A stretch of DNA of 64,000 nt from Arthrobacter sp. EPSL27 (GTDB lineage: Bacteria > Actinomycetota > Actinomycetes > Actinomycetales > Micrococcaceae). Below, piece after piece: positions 50,715 through 59,538 of the stretch. The stretch is taken from contig NZ_LNUT01000003.1 of assembly GCF_001512305.1 (NCBI RefSeq), positions 248,001-312,000 on the forward strand, given 5' to 3'. The notes below the pieces were generated by a model. The model did no database searches. It saw only the letters and a list, made by a program, of their open reading frames with translations, and was not told the origin of the DNA. The translations under genes and the position numbers were made by a program. The stretch's first letter is position 1; the number at the start of each line of letters is the position of its first letter.

Positions 50715-51512
50715 ATGACTGCCCCCGCCGCACCGCCGGCCCACACCACCGCCCTGGTCACCGGACCCACCGCCGGGATCGGGGCGGAGTTCGCCCGCCA
50801 GCTCGCCGAACAGGGCCACAACCTGGTGCTGGTGGCCCGCGACGCCGCCCGGCTGCAGGAGAAGGCAGCAGAGCTGGAAAACCGGTACGGGATCCGTGCC
50901 GAGGTGCTCGCCGCCGACCTGACGGACGACGCCGGGGTGGCCGACGTCGTCGCCCGGCTCACCGACCCGGCACGTCCGGTGGACATCCTGGTCAACAACG
51001 CCGGAATGGGCCTGCTGCGCCCGTTCGAGGACAACGACATCGCCGAGGAAACCCGGCACCTGAAGCTGCACGTCGAGAGCGCCATGCAGCTGACGCACGC
51101 CGCCCTGCAGGGCATGCTCGGCCGGCAGTCCGGACGGATCATCAACGTGGCGAGCGTGGCCGCGTTCCTTCCCCGCGGCAGCTATTCGGCGGCGAAGGCG
51201 TGGCTGGTGAGCTTTTCCCGGTGGGCCAACCTGGCGTACTCCAAGCGCGGCGTCAACGTGACCGCGGTCTGTCCGGGTTTCACGCACACCGAGTTCCACG
51301 ACCGGATGGGCATGGACAAAACGGTGGCCCCGCGGTGGATGTGGCTGCAGGCCGAGCGCGTGGTGCGGGAAGCCCTGGCCGATAACGCGCACGGCCGGGC
51401 CGTTTCCATTCCGACCAGGCGCTACAAGATACTGACTGCCGCCACGCGGATCCTCCCGGACCGGCTGGTCGCCGGGCCGCCCCGGCGCGCCAAGGAGGGA
51501 TCAACCAAGTAG
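50715..51512 (+). CDS. Short-chain dehydrogenase/reductase
   Basis: This is a 265-residue classical SDR: ALVTGPTAGIGAEFARQLAE (cofactor motif TGxxxGIG), VNNAGMG, catalytic Ser in INVASVAAFLP and YSAAKAW (Tyr, Lys), with VCPGFTHTEFHDRMGM after it. It is probably an oxidoreductase for lipid or steroid-like alcohols or ketones; the substrate is unknown. Its last codons (GSTK, stop) are part of a 15-bp tandem repeat. Confidence 0.5.
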   Translation: MTAPAAPPAHTTALVTGPTAGIGAEFARQLAEQGHNLVLVARDAARLQEKAAELENRYGIRAEVLAADLTDDAGVADVVARLTDPARPVDILVNNAGMGLLRPFEDNDIAEETRHLKLHVESAMQLTHAALQGMLGRQSGRIINVASVAAFLPRGSYSAAKAWLVSFSRWANLAYSKRGVNVTAVCPGFTHTEFHDRMGMDKTVAPRWMWLQAERVVREALADNAHGRAVSIPTRRYKILTAATRILPDRLVAGPPRRAKEGSTK

Positions 51513-51537
51513 GGATCAACCAAGTAGGGATAAACGG
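51496..51537. repeat. 15-bp tandem repeat across the SDR stop codon
   Basis: AGGGATCAACCAAGT occurs at 51496-51510 and 51511-51525, then a third partial unit. Because the unit is 15 bp, each copy recreates the in-frame codons GSTK-stop. Confidence 0.5.
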
Positions 51538-51546
51538 GCGGAGGCT

Positions 51547-52590
51547 CTACCGCCGTCGGCGGATCAGGACGACCACAAGGATGCCCAGCGACGCCCCGAG
51601 GATGGTCTCCGCGGCCCGCTCGGTCACCAGCACCACAGGGTCGGCGGGCGAGGCCAGCTGTGTCATCAACAGGATCACCGGTGTGAAGGACACCATGGCC
51701 AGGCCGTAGTGCCTGGTCATAAAAAGCTCGGTGGTGAACTGCAGGACAATCACCAGGAAGGCCATCACGGCCGTCTCATGGCCGGGGAAGGCACGGAGCG
51801 GCGAGTAGTCCCACGGGAACAGCACACCGGCCACCACCACCAGGCCCATCAGGGTGCCGACGATCCGGTGCAGCCCGCGGTGGACGCTGCTGGGCATGTC
51901 GGCGCCCGCCAGCGGGACAGCGGCGGCGGCCATGGCCCAATGCGGGTGGCCGCTTCCGCTCAGGACACCGACGGCGCCGGCCGCGCCGACGGCGGTGAGA
52001 TACCGGGCGGCATGGATCCCGGCCGCCCGGCCCAACGCCCCGCGCAGCGCGGGGATGTCCCGGGCGGCATCAGGATCCCAGGCCCGGCCCCGAAGCCAGC
52101 CGCCAAAACCCACGGCCATCGAGAAGGCAGCCGACAGCGCACCGATCAGGACTGCCGTATGCCAGTGCACAGTGGTGGGGACGGATGCGCAGGCGCCCAG
52201 GGCAAGAATGCCGAAAAACGGTCCGGCCGGTTTCAGCCCGGCCTTGTCGGCGAACAGGGACGCCGCCGCTGCAGCAACTGTTTCGGTGGCCACCAGCGCC
52301 CAGGAATGCAGCTGGTTGACCGAGAGGAACACGCCAACGGACAACCCGCCGACCAGCAGGACGGCGGCCTGGCCCTGGTGCTTGAGCCGCAGCTGGTGCG
52401 GCTCCGTCCGGCCGTACATGCCGGTCAGGGCGCCGAATACCGCGTAGATCATCAGGTCCGGGCGCCCCACAGCAAGGAGAACCAGCGACGGGACAGCCAC
52501 GCTGAACGCCACCCGCGCAGCGGAGACGTTGTCCTTGTTGGCCGGGGCCAGGCTGTGGAGGGTGCGGAGATGCGCCTTCAGCGACTGCAT
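51547..52590 (-). CDS. FUSC family membrane protein
   Basis: This 347-residue membrane protein starts at ATG 52590 behind GGGAGG. Two sets of helices surround a short soluble loop: ARVAFSVAVPSLVLLAVGRP, LMIYAVFGALTGMYGRTEP and, in the second half, HPHWAMAAAAVPLAGADMPS, GLHRIVGTLMGLVVVAGVLF and VVLVTERAAETILGASLG. The repeated RxxGTxxG-like element is a FUSC family feature (fusaric acid/aromatic exporter type). The substrate is unknown. It lacks the long soluble C-terminal domain of the protein at 12098-13225. Confidence 0.5.
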   Translation of the reverse strand: MQSLKAHLRTLHSLAPANKDNVSAARVAFSVAVPSLVLLAVGRPDLMIYAVFGALTGMYGRTEPHQLRLKHQGQAAVLLVGGLSVGVFLSVNQLHSWALVATETVAAAAASLFADKAGLKPAGPFFGILALGACASVPTTVHWHTAVLIGALSAAFSMAVGFGGWLRGRAWDPDAARDIPALRGALGRAAGIHAARYLTAVGAAGAVGVLSGSGHPHWAMAAAAVPLAGADMPSSVHRGLHRIVGTLMGLVVVAGVLFPWDYSPLRAFPGHETAVMAFLVIVLQFTTELFMTRHYGLAMVSFTPVILLMTQLASPADPVVLVTERAAETILGASLGILVVVLIRRRR

Positions 52591-52656
52591 GGGTGCCTCC
52601 CTTCGGGCGGGACGGATTCGCGGACAATGGGTAGCCCTGCCCGGCCGGGCACGCCT

Positions 52657-52708
52657 AAGGCCTGCTGTGCGTGAATCCCCCAATGGGTAATCACGCACAG
52701 CAGGCCTT
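52657..52708 (-). terminator. Terminator-like hairpin after the MHS transporter gene
   Basis: Perfect 18-bp stem 52657-52674 with 52691-52708 and a 16-nt loop. It lies after the stop of the leftward transporter gene at 52787 and before the FUSC gene; there is no long T run. Confidence 0.5.
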
Positions 52709-52786
52709 GAAGGGCGGGGCTTCTAGCTACCTGGGTGAGCCGGCCGGCTCAGGATGAACCATGCCGGGCTGCCACAGCGGGCAAAC

Positions 52787-54385
52787 TCAGGCTTTGGCAG
52801 GCACCTTTTCGGTGTCCCGCGGTGCCGCCGGATCAGCATCGGTCGTGAAGGGCATGTCCATCTCGGCGAGGTCAATCAGCGGGTTCTCGTCCTGGGTCGC
52901 GACGATTTCCTTGGCTTCGGCCTCGGAATCCACGCTGGGCATGGACCCGGGCAGGGGGCGCTGGGCCGATTCCTTGAGGAAGTAGATTGCCACGGCGCCG
53001 ATCGCCGAGGTGGCCATCAGGTAGTACGCCGGCATCATGTCGTTGCCGGTGGCGCCGATGAGGGCGGCGACGATGAACGGCGTGGTGCCGCCGAAGATGG
53101 CCACGGAGAAGTTGTACGAAATGCCCATGGCGCCGTAACGGCTCGCCGTCGGGAACTGCGCCGGCAGGGCCGAGGCCAGGTTAGCCACGTAGAACGTCAC
53201 CGGGAAGGCGATCAGGCCGAGGCCCATAAGGGTAGACCACACCGCGCCGATGCCGATCAGCATAAACGCCGGGATGGCCAGGACCACGGTGCTGAGTGCA
53301 CCGATCCACAGCACGGGACGGCGGCCGATCCGGTCGGACAGCTTGCCGGTGAGCGGGATGCAGAGGCTCATGATGACCAGCACGGGGATGGTCAGCAGCG
53401 TTCCATGCACGGGGTCGTAGCCCTTGGAATCGGTGAGGTACGTCGGCATGTAGGAGGTCAGGGCGTAGCCTGCGGTGTTGGCTGCAGCCACCAGGATCAT
53501 GGCGACAATGAGGGAACGCCAGTAGGCCTTGACGATGCCCACGGGGCCCTTCGACGCGGCGGCGTCGGAAGCAGCAGCGTCCTTGGCCTGGCTCTCCTGG
53601 GCGTCCAGGGTGGCCTGGAACTGGGGGGATTCCTCGATCTTGCTGCGGAAGTAGACCGCGATCAGGCCCAGCGGGCCGGCGACCAGGAACGGGATCCGCC
53701 AGCCCCAGTCCTCCATGGTGGCCTGGCCGAGCGTCAGCTGCAGGCCGGAGACCAGGGCGGCACCGAGGGCGAAGCCGAGGTAGCTGCCCATGTCGAGGAA
53801 GCTGGCGAAGAAGCCACGGCGCTTGTCCGGGGAGTATTCGCTCACGAAGGTTGTGGCGCCGGCGTACTCGCCGCCGGTGGAGAAGCCCTGGACGAGCTTC
53901 AGCAGGACCAGCAGGGCGGCAGCCCACATGCCGATCTGGGCGTACCCGGGCAGCAGGCCGACGGCGAAGGTGCTTGCAGCCATCAGCATCAGGGTCCAGG
54001 CGAGGACCTTCTGGCGGCCGACCTTATCGCCGAGCCAGCCGAAGATGACGCCGCCGAGGGGGCGGGCAATGAAGGTGGCGGCGAAGGTTCCGAGCAGGAA
54101 CAGGGTCTGCACGCTCTTGTCCGCCTCGGGCAGGAACACCGGCCCCATGGTGGTGATCAGGTAGCCGAACACGCCGACGTCGTACCACTCCATGGTGTTA
54201 CCCACGATGGTGCCGCCGAGTGCCTTTTTGAGCATCGGCTTGTCAACGACGTTGACGTCAGACTCTTTGAGTCGACGGCGCATGCGCAGTTTTGGCTTCT
54301 TGGCACCCGGGGGTGCAACTTGGTTGGTTCCGCCGGCGTTCATAACGCCTGCTGAAGAGTCGGTCGTGCTTCGGTCTGTGGGCAT
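52787..54385 (-). CDS. MFS transporter of the metabolite:H+ symporter (ProP/ShiA-like) family
   Basis: This 532-residue, 12-helix transporter has the family motifs GNTMEWYDVGVFGYL at the first helix, RPLGGVIFGWLGDKVGRQKVL (loop 2-3) and LQGFS-type LVQGFSTGGEYAGATTF. MHS proteins import compatible solutes or organic acids such as proline, betaine, citrate or shikimate. Extended charged tails flank the core (KKPKLRMRRRLKESD N-terminally and an acidic C-terminus). ATG 54385 is chosen because TAGGAG lies 8 nt upstream; ATG 54409 is an alternative. Confidence 0.5.
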   Translation of the reverse strand: MPTDRSTTDSSAGVMNAGGTNQVAPPGAKKPKLRMRRRLKESDVNVVDKPMLKKALGGTIVGNTMEWYDVGVFGYLITTMGPVFLPEADKSVQTLFLLGTFAATFIARPLGGVIFGWLGDKVGRQKVLAWTLMLMAASTFAVGLLPGYAQIGMWAAALLVLLKLVQGFSTGGEYAGATTFVSEYSPDKRRGFFASFLDMGSYLGFALGAALVSGLQLTLGQATMEDWGWRIPFLVAGPLGLIAVYFRSKIEESPQFQATLDAQESQAKDAAASDAAASKGPVGIVKAYWRSLIVAMILVAAANTAGYALTSYMPTYLTDSKGYDPVHGTLLTIPVLVIMSLCIPLTGKLSDRIGRRPVLWIGALSTVVLAIPAFMLIGIGAVWSTLMGLGLIAFPVTFYVANLASALPAQFPTASRYGAMGISYNFSVAIFGGTTPFIVAALIGATGNDMMPAYYLMATSAIGAVAIYFLKESAQRPLPGSMPSVDSEAEAKEIVATQDENPLIDLAEMDMPFTTDADPAAPRDTEKVPAKA

Positions 54386-54748
54386 TTGGGCCGCTCCTAT
54401 GGAGGTCATTTGCTTGCGACTTGTAGCTGCCCCGCTCTGGGCAGGCCTTCAATTTTACGTGACTTCCATGGTGTTTCCGAGTTTTGTGCCGTATGATCCG
54501 GCATTTCGGCCTCGATCGGGGCCCGGTTTGGGGGTTTCTTTTGCGGCGTTTTACCGCGCCAATACTGGGAAACACCGGCTGCCTCGGCGGCCCGCGTAAA
54601 AATTTTCCCGAAAGTGCTGTCCGCGCCCCGTTTTCGGGGCGGAAACGGGCCCCTGCGGCGCACAGGGATACCCACGGATCCGGGCAGCGCTTAAGGTGGA
54701 ATCCACAGCGCACCGCTGATCACAAAGGCCAAACAAGGAGCAGAATCC
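54386..54748. other. Intergenic region without a gene
   Basis: 363 bp between divergent genes. CTGCCC/GGGCAG (54427-54432 and 54439-54444) makes a small hairpin in the transporter leader, and CGCCCCG-TTTT-CGGGGCG (54624-54641) a second one. It is less GC-rich than the surrounding genes and has no open frame with gene-like codon use. It must hold promoters for both neighbours. Confidence 0.5.
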
Positions 54749-54994
54749 ATGACTGGCAACGAGACCGAAAACAGCAGCCCCGGCGGAGACCCGGCAGAGA
54801 AGCCGGAAGCACCAAAAGGGCAGGCGCCGACGGGGCAGGGTAGAGGCATCAAGTCGCGCCTCACCGACGCCCAGAAGGAAATGCTGGCCAGCAAGTCCCG
54901 CGGCGGCACCACCTCACAGAGCGTCGGCCACAGCCACAAGCCCACCCACGCCAGCGGCAAGCAGGGCCCGACGGAGAAGAAGGTCCGCTGGTAG
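54749..54994 (+). CDS. Small disordered hypothetical protein
   Basis: This 81-residue, highly hydrophilic protein has a Pro/Gly/Glu-rich N-terminal half, then KSRLTDAQKEMLASKSRGG and HSHKPTHASGK and a basic end KKVRW. No membrane segment and no cysteine. I do not recognise it; the composition is that of small stress or desiccation proteins. ATG follows AAGGAG. Confidence 0.5.
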   Translation: MTGNETENSSPGGDPAEKPEAPKGQAPTGQGRGIKSRLTDAQKEMLASKSRGGTTSQSVGHSHKPTHASGKQGPTEKKVRW

Positions 54995-55090
54995 CCCTAC
55001 AGACATCACCGGCGGGCCGACCTACGATGGTTGGACACTTCATTTCACAGCGTATTTCGACGGCGCAATTCGACAGCGGAAGGAAGAGCA

Positions 55091-55348
55091 ATGGCGGAAC
55101 ACCAGCCCGGAGACGACATTAATCCCGAGGTCGCCAGTCACCTGGCGGAGTCCATGGATGAGGCGCCCGGTCCCGAAACGAAACGCCCCGCCCCGCCGTC
55201 CACGGCCGGAGGCCAGCAGTGGCCGGACGGCAACGGCAAGCACCGCCACCCCAAGGAGCACGACGTCAAGCACGGCAGGCTGGCCCAGGGGGCCGCGGTG
55301 AACGCGGTCCACCGGATCACCCCGCCGGACACCCCGCACTCGGCCTGA
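55091..55348 (+). CDS. Small hydrophilic hypothetical protein
   Basis: This 85-residue protein starts at ATG 55091 behind GGAAGGAAGAG. The acidic N-terminus (INPEVASHLAESMDEAPGPE) is followed by a Pro/Gly-rich middle and a basic C-terminal part (KHRHPKEHDVKHGRLAQGAA). No recognisable domain. Same strand as the preceding small gene, 96 bp apart; a terminator follows. Confidence 0.5.
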   Translation: MAEHQPGDDINPEVASHLAESMDEAPGPETKRPAPPSTAGGQQWPDGNGKHRHPKEHDVKHGRLAQGAAVNAVHRITPPDTPHSA

Positions 55349-55392
55349 ACCACAGCGCCCGTTCGCGCCCGAGTCTCGGGCAGATTGACGCG

Positions 55393-55432
55393 GGAGAGGG
55401 GCACCGTTTCGATCGAACCGGTGCCCCTCTCC
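55393..55432. terminator. Hairpin terminator
   Basis: Perfect 14-bp stem 55393-55406 with 55419-55432 and a 12-nt loop, downstream of the small gene ending at 55348. Confidence 0.5.
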
Positions 55433-55524
55433 TGTCTCTGCTGGCAGGGCCCGCTACGGTGCCCTGCCAGTGCACCTCTTGTCAGGGACTTCCACAGCTT
55501 TTCCTCGTGGGTTCTGCTGGTGAT

Positions 55525-56799
55525 ATGACCGATTCTTTGTCCTTCCTTGATCAGAAGGTCCGATCCGGCCCGTGGCTCGCGGCCCTGCTGCTCATGCTGA
55601 CCGTCTTCGGACCCATTTCCATGGATCTGTACCTTCCGGCACTTCCGGCCCTGACAGCCGAGCTTGGGGCGGAGACGTCCATGGCCCAGCTGACGGTGAC
55701 CGCGTGCCTGCTGGGTCTGGCAGGGGGCCAGCTCATCGCCGGGCCAGTGTCCGACCGGTTCGGAAGGCGCAGACCGCTTCTGTTTGGGGTGGCGGCCTAC
55801 GTCGTGGTGTCGGCCCTGTGCGCGGCTAGTCCAAGCGTGGAGCTGCTGATTCTTGCCCGCCTGGTCCAAGGGCTGGCCGGGGGAGTCGGCATCGTCATCG
55901 CCCAAGCAGCGGGCCGGGATGTCTACAACGGCGGCCAGCTTATTCGTTTCTACGGCCGGTTGACCGTCGTAGGCGGCTTCGCCGCCATCGTGGGGCCCCT
56001 GATCGGCGGTGCGCTCTCGGCGGTGTTGCACTGGCGCGGCCTGTTCCTTGTTCTGGCCCTCATTGGTGCGCTCATTCTCGGCAGCGTCGTTTTCGGGTTC
56101 CGCGAGACGCTACCCAAAGTGTCACGCAGTTCGGGCGGCTTTGAGCAGGTGAGGCACGACATCCGGGTATTACTCGGGGACCGCACATTCGTCGGGGCGG
56201 TTTTGGTTCAGGGATTCGTTTACGCGGCCTTGTTCGCCTACCTCAGCGGCGCCACCTACGTTCTTCAAGGCGTGTACGGTCTATCCCCCCAGCAGTACGC
56301 CATGGCATTCGGCCTGAACTCGGCCGGGTTCATGGTCTTCGGCTACCTTGCCGGGCGGTCCAGCGAAAAGTGGAGCATCAAAGGGACCCTTACGATCGGA
56401 CTCGCCATGTGCGCTGTCGGAGCAGCAGGTATGCTCCTTGCCGGCCTCACGCACGTGCCCCTCGCCGTCGTGATGGCATCCTTGCTGGTGCTGGTAAGCG
56501 GCACTGCGGTCACCAGCCCGCCCTCCACCACACTGGCGCTGGCCGGTTACCCGAACATCGCCGGAGCAGCGTCATCGTTCCTGGGTGCCGCACGCTTCGC
56601 CTTCGGGGGAGTTGCCGCCCCTTTGGTCGGCCTCGCCGGAGCGCTCAGCATCCTTCCGCTCGGCTTGGTCATGGCCGTGTCGGTCATCCTCGCGGCAGTG
56701 ACGGGGTTTGCTGTCCTACCGCGTTCAACACGTCGGGCGCCGTCCTCCGCCGACTCCGCAGAACCCTCGCGGGAACGAGTCGGCGCTCCCGTTGACTGA
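55525..56799 (+). CDS. MFS drug-resistance transporter, Bcr/CflA family
   Basis: This is a 424-residue, 12-helix antiporter. Family motifs: FGPISMDLYLPALPALTAEL in helix 1, GPVSDRFGRRRPLL (loop 2-3) and LVQGLAGGVGIVIAQAAGRD (motif C region). Bcr/CflA proteins export bicyclomycin, chloramphenicol-like drugs or sulfonamides. ATG 55525 is chosen; the frame extends upstream but across a terminator and the preceding gene. Codon use includes more A/T-ending codons than neighbours, which could point to transfer. Confidence 0.5.
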   Translation: MTDSLSFLDQKVRSGPWLAALLLMLTVFGPISMDLYLPALPALTAELGAETSMAQLTVTACLLGLAGGQLIAGPVSDRFGRRRPLLFGVAAYVVVSALCAASPSVELLILARLVQGLAGGVGIVIAQAAGRDVYNGGQLIRFYGRLTVVGGFAAIVGPLIGGALSAVLHWRGLFLVLALIGALILGSVVFGFRETLPKVSRSSGGFEQVRHDIRVLLGDRTFVGAVLVQGFVYAALFAYLSGATYVLQGVYGLSPQQYAMAFGLNSAGFMVFGYLAGRSSEKWSIKGTLTIGLAMCAVGAAGMLLAGLTHVPLAVVMASLLVLVSGTAVTSPPSTTLALAGYPNIAGAASSFLGAARFAFGGVAAPLVGLAGALSILPLGLVMAVSVILAAVTGFAVLPRSTRRAPSSADSAEPSRERVGAPVD

Positions 56800-56841
56800 C
56801 GAGAGGAATCACGCTCAGGGAACCTTGGAGCCGGGCCTGTA

Positions 56842-56874
56842 CCCGGGCGGCGGCTACCGGCCGCCCGGGTTTTT
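56842..56874. terminator. Rho-independent terminator between MFS and ligD
   Basis: Stem CCCGGGCGG/CCGCCCGGG (56842-56850 with 56861-56869) followed by T5 on the plus strand; it ends on the ligD stop. Confidence 0.5.
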
Positions 56875-59498
56875 CACTGCCCGGGGCTGGCCTTTGGCCC
56901 CACATTCTCCAGCTCCGCATTTTCCAGCACCACGTCCTTCGGTGCCTTGTCCAGGCGCCATCCGCGCCAGACGGGGTGCCGGAGCTTTCCGCTTCCGGTC
57001 CATTCCCCGAAGGTCACCTCCCCGACCAGCCGTGGCGTCACCCAGTGCGCGTCCGCGGCGTCGGCAGCCGGGACCTCCGCGAAGGGCGACGTTTTCCGCG
57101 GCAGGGCATCGAGCTGCTGGCGCAGTTCCGCCAGTTCCCGGGCGCTGAAACCGCTGCCCACCCGCCCCACGTAGCGCAGCCGGGAACCGTCCGGGATCCC
57201 CAGCAGGAGGGAACCCACGGATTGCCCGCGCCCGCCCTTACCCGGACGCCAGCCGCCCACCACCACTTCCTGCGTGCGCTCGAACTTGAGCTTGAGCCAG
57301 GACCGGCTGCGCTGCCCGACGTAGCGGCCGTCCGTGCGTTTGGCCATCACGCCCTCAAGCCCCAGCTCCTCGGCGCTTTCCAGGATGTGCCGGACGTCGC
57401 CGTCGATCACGCCCGAGAGTTCCACCGGGCAGCCGGACGGGGTGAAGAACGCCTCCAGCCGGTCCCGGCGGGTGCTGAGCGGAAGCCGGCGGAGGTCCTT
57501 GCCGCGGTCGGACAGGAGATCGAACAGCATGAGCCGCACCGGCGTCGATGCCTGCGCCTTGGCGACGTCGGCAGCCTTGGTCAGCTTCATCCGGCCCTGC
57601 AGAAGCCCGAAGTCCGGCCGTCCGGAGGGCCCGACGGCGACGATCTCGCCGTCGGCGATGAAGTCCTGGTCGGGCCAGCAGGACCGGTCCGTCAGCTCCG
57701 GGTAGGTTGCCGACATGTCCAGGCCGTTGCGGCTGACCAGGCGGACCCGCCCGGCGTCCCCGAAGACCAGGGCCCGCACTCCGTCCCATTTGAGTTCAAA
57801 CTGCCAGTCCTTGTCCGGCAGGTCCGCTACCGTGCCGGCAGTGGCCAGCATCGGAGTGACGCCGGCCGGGTCCGGGGCGGCAGGCTGGCCCTCGGCGGAG
57901 GCTGCCCCGTCCGGCTCCGGGGCGGCAGGCTGGCCCTCCGCGGAGGCTGCCCCGTCCGGCTCCGGGGCGGCTGCCGGTTTTTCCTTCGGCGGCGCGGCCG
58001 GGCGGCCCTTCCCTGCGCCCTGCGGGTCCATCAGGTGGATGAGCCACTGGTCATCGGCGCGGCCGGTATGGATCAGGGCGAACCTGCGGGGGCCGGCCAG
58101 GCCGCCGTCGTCCCGGCCGGTGAGGGTGGCGATGACCTCCTTGCCCGCGATCCACTTCTCGCATTCGTAGTAGCCGCTGTCCCAGATGCTCATGGTCCCG
58201 GCGCCGTACTGGCCCTTGGGGATGGTGCCTTCGAAGTCCAGGTAGTCCAGCGGATGGTCCTCGGTCTGGACCGCGAGGTGGTTTTTGGCCTTGCTGGTGG
58301 GGACTCCCTTGGGCAGCGCCCACGACACCAGCACACCGTCGCGCTCCAGCCGGAGGTCGAAGTGCAGGCGGCTGGCGTGGTGTTCCTGGATGACGAATCT
58401 CTCGCGGAGTGGAGTGCCGCCGGTGCCGCCGCCGGCGTCCAGGCCGTGCCGCTCCGCCGTGAAAGGCTCAGGGGTGGCGGACGCGTCCCGCTTGGCGCGG
58501 TACGTCTCGAGCCGCGGGTCGGTGGCGCCGCCGTCGCCGGCTGTTTCCGCCGCTGCGCCGCCCGGGTGGCTCTCCGGCCCGGCCCCCGCCCCGCCCCTGC
58601 GGGAAATGGCAGCGAATGGATCCTTGCCCGCCTTCACCCGCTGCATGACCTCCCGGTAGTCCAGCTGGTGCAGGGACGGCGAGCTCAGTTCCCGCCAGGT
58701 CCGGGGCGCCGCGACCGTCGGCCGGAGCCGCCCGCGCAGGGAATAGGGGACGATGGTGGTTTTCGCGGCACTGTTCTGGCTCCAGTCCACCAGCACCTTG
58801 CCGGCCCGCAGGGACTTCTTCATGTCGCTGACGGCCAGGTCCGGATGGTCGGCCTCCAACGCGCGCGCCAGTTCGTGGGCGAACTCGGAAATCTGCTCGG
58901 AGCTCTGCGTGCCGTCCAAAGCGGCGTAAAGGTGGATGCCCTTGCTGCCGCTGGTCACGGGCACGGGCTCCAGCCCCACGTCCTGCAGGATGGTGCGGGC
59001 TAGCTTCGCAACCTCCACGCATTCGGCCAGCCCGGCACCCTCGCCGGGGTCCAGGTCCAGCACCAGCCGGTCCGGAGGCATCTGCTCCCCGTGGGAATCC
59101 ACGCGCCACTGCGGCACATGGATCTCCAGGGACGCGATCTGCGCCAGCCAGGTGAGTGTGGCCGGATCGTTGACCAAGGGGTACTGGATGGTCCGTTCCT
59201 TGTGCGTGATGGATGCCCGCGGCACCCAGCCGGGCGTGGAATGGTCCAGGTTCTTCTGGAAAAACATCTCGCCGGGGGCCTCGGCCGTCCCTACCCCGTG
59301 CACCCAGCGTTTGCGGGTGGCCGGGCGGTTCGCGGCGGCCGGGATCAGGACCGGCGCCACCGCGGCGTAGTAGGCCAGCACGTCGGCTTTGGTGGTTCCC
59401 GTTTCCGGGTACAGGACCTTGTCCAGGTTGGTGACCACCAGTTCGCGGCCTCCGACCCGGACCCGCTCCCGTCCGCTGCCCGGTGTGGTTTCAGCCAA
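56874..59498 (-). CDS. ligD: Multifunctional ATP-dependent DNA ligase D (polymerase, 3'-phosphoesterase, ligase)
   Basis: This 874-residue enzyme performs non-homologous end joining. Domains in order, as in Mycobacterium LigD: an N-terminal primase-like polymerase (LDKVLYPETGTTKADVLAYY; LVLDLDPGEGAG with metal Asp residues), a 3'-phosphoesterase (EHHASRLHFDLRLERDGVLV, residues about 370-520), and an ATP-dependent ligase with the nucleotidyl lysine motif ELKWDGVRAL (about 565), EGVMAKR and VGGWRPGKGGRGQSVGSLLL. A Pro/Ala/Glu linker with 15-residue repeats separates the last two domains. It is divergent from ku over a 40-bp gap. Confidence 0.5.
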   Translation of the reverse strand: MAETTPGSGRERVRVGGRELVVTNLDKVLYPETGTTKADVLAYYAAVAPVLIPAAANRPATRKRWVHGVGTAEAPGEMFFQKNLDHSTPGWVPRASITHKERTIQYPLVNDPATLTWLAQIASLEIHVPQWRVDSHGEQMPPDRLVLDLDPGEGAGLAECVEVAKLARTILQDVGLEPVPVTSGSKGIHLYAALDGTQSSEQISEFAHELARALEADHPDLAVSDMKKSLRAGKVLVDWSQNSAAKTTIVPYSLRGRLRPTVAAPRTWRELSSPSLHQLDYREVMQRVKAGKDPFAAISRRGGAGAGPESHPGGAAAETAGDGGATDPRLETYRAKRDASATPEPFTAERHGLDAGGGTGGTPLRERFVIQEHHASRLHFDLRLERDGVLVSWALPKGVPTSKAKNHLAVQTEDHPLDYLDFEGTIPKGQYGAGTMSIWDSGYYECEKWIAGKEVIATLTGRDDGGLAGPRRFALIHTGRADDQWLIHLMDPQGAGKGRPAAPPKEKPAAAPEPDGAASAEGQPAAPEPDGAASAEGQPAAPDPAGVTPMLATAGTVADLPDKDWQFELKWDGVRALVFGDAGRVRLVSRNGLDMSATYPELTDRSCWPDQDFIADGEIVAVGPSGRPDFGLLQGRMKLTKAADVAKAQASTPVRLMLFDLLSDRGKDLRRLPLSTRRDRLEAFFTPSGCPVELSGVIDGDVRHILESAEELGLEGVMAKRTDGRYVGQRSRSWLKLKFERTQEVVVGGWRPGKGGRGQSVGSLLLGIPDGSRLRYVGRVGSGFSARELAELRQQLDALPRKTSPFAEVPAADAADAHWVTPRLVGEVTFGEWTGSGKLRHPVWRGWRLDKAPKDVVLENAELENVGPKASPGQ
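57871..57977 (-). repeat. 45-bp tandem repeat in the ligD linker
   Basis: Two full units (57871-57915, 57916-57960) and a partial third encode the repeated linker PAAPEPDGAASAEGQ. The unit is in frame, so copy number could vary without breaking the gene. Confidence 0.5.
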
Positions 59499-59538
59499 AA
59501 AGCTTCACCTCCCCGCAACTGTGCGGTTCACTAGATCC

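Noticed and set aside
52754..54355. 533-codon plus-strand open frame opposite the MHS transporter
   Set aside because: The transporter on the minus strand has clear motifs and a ribosome binding site; the plus frame is low-complexity Gly/His/Val and has no recognisable domain.
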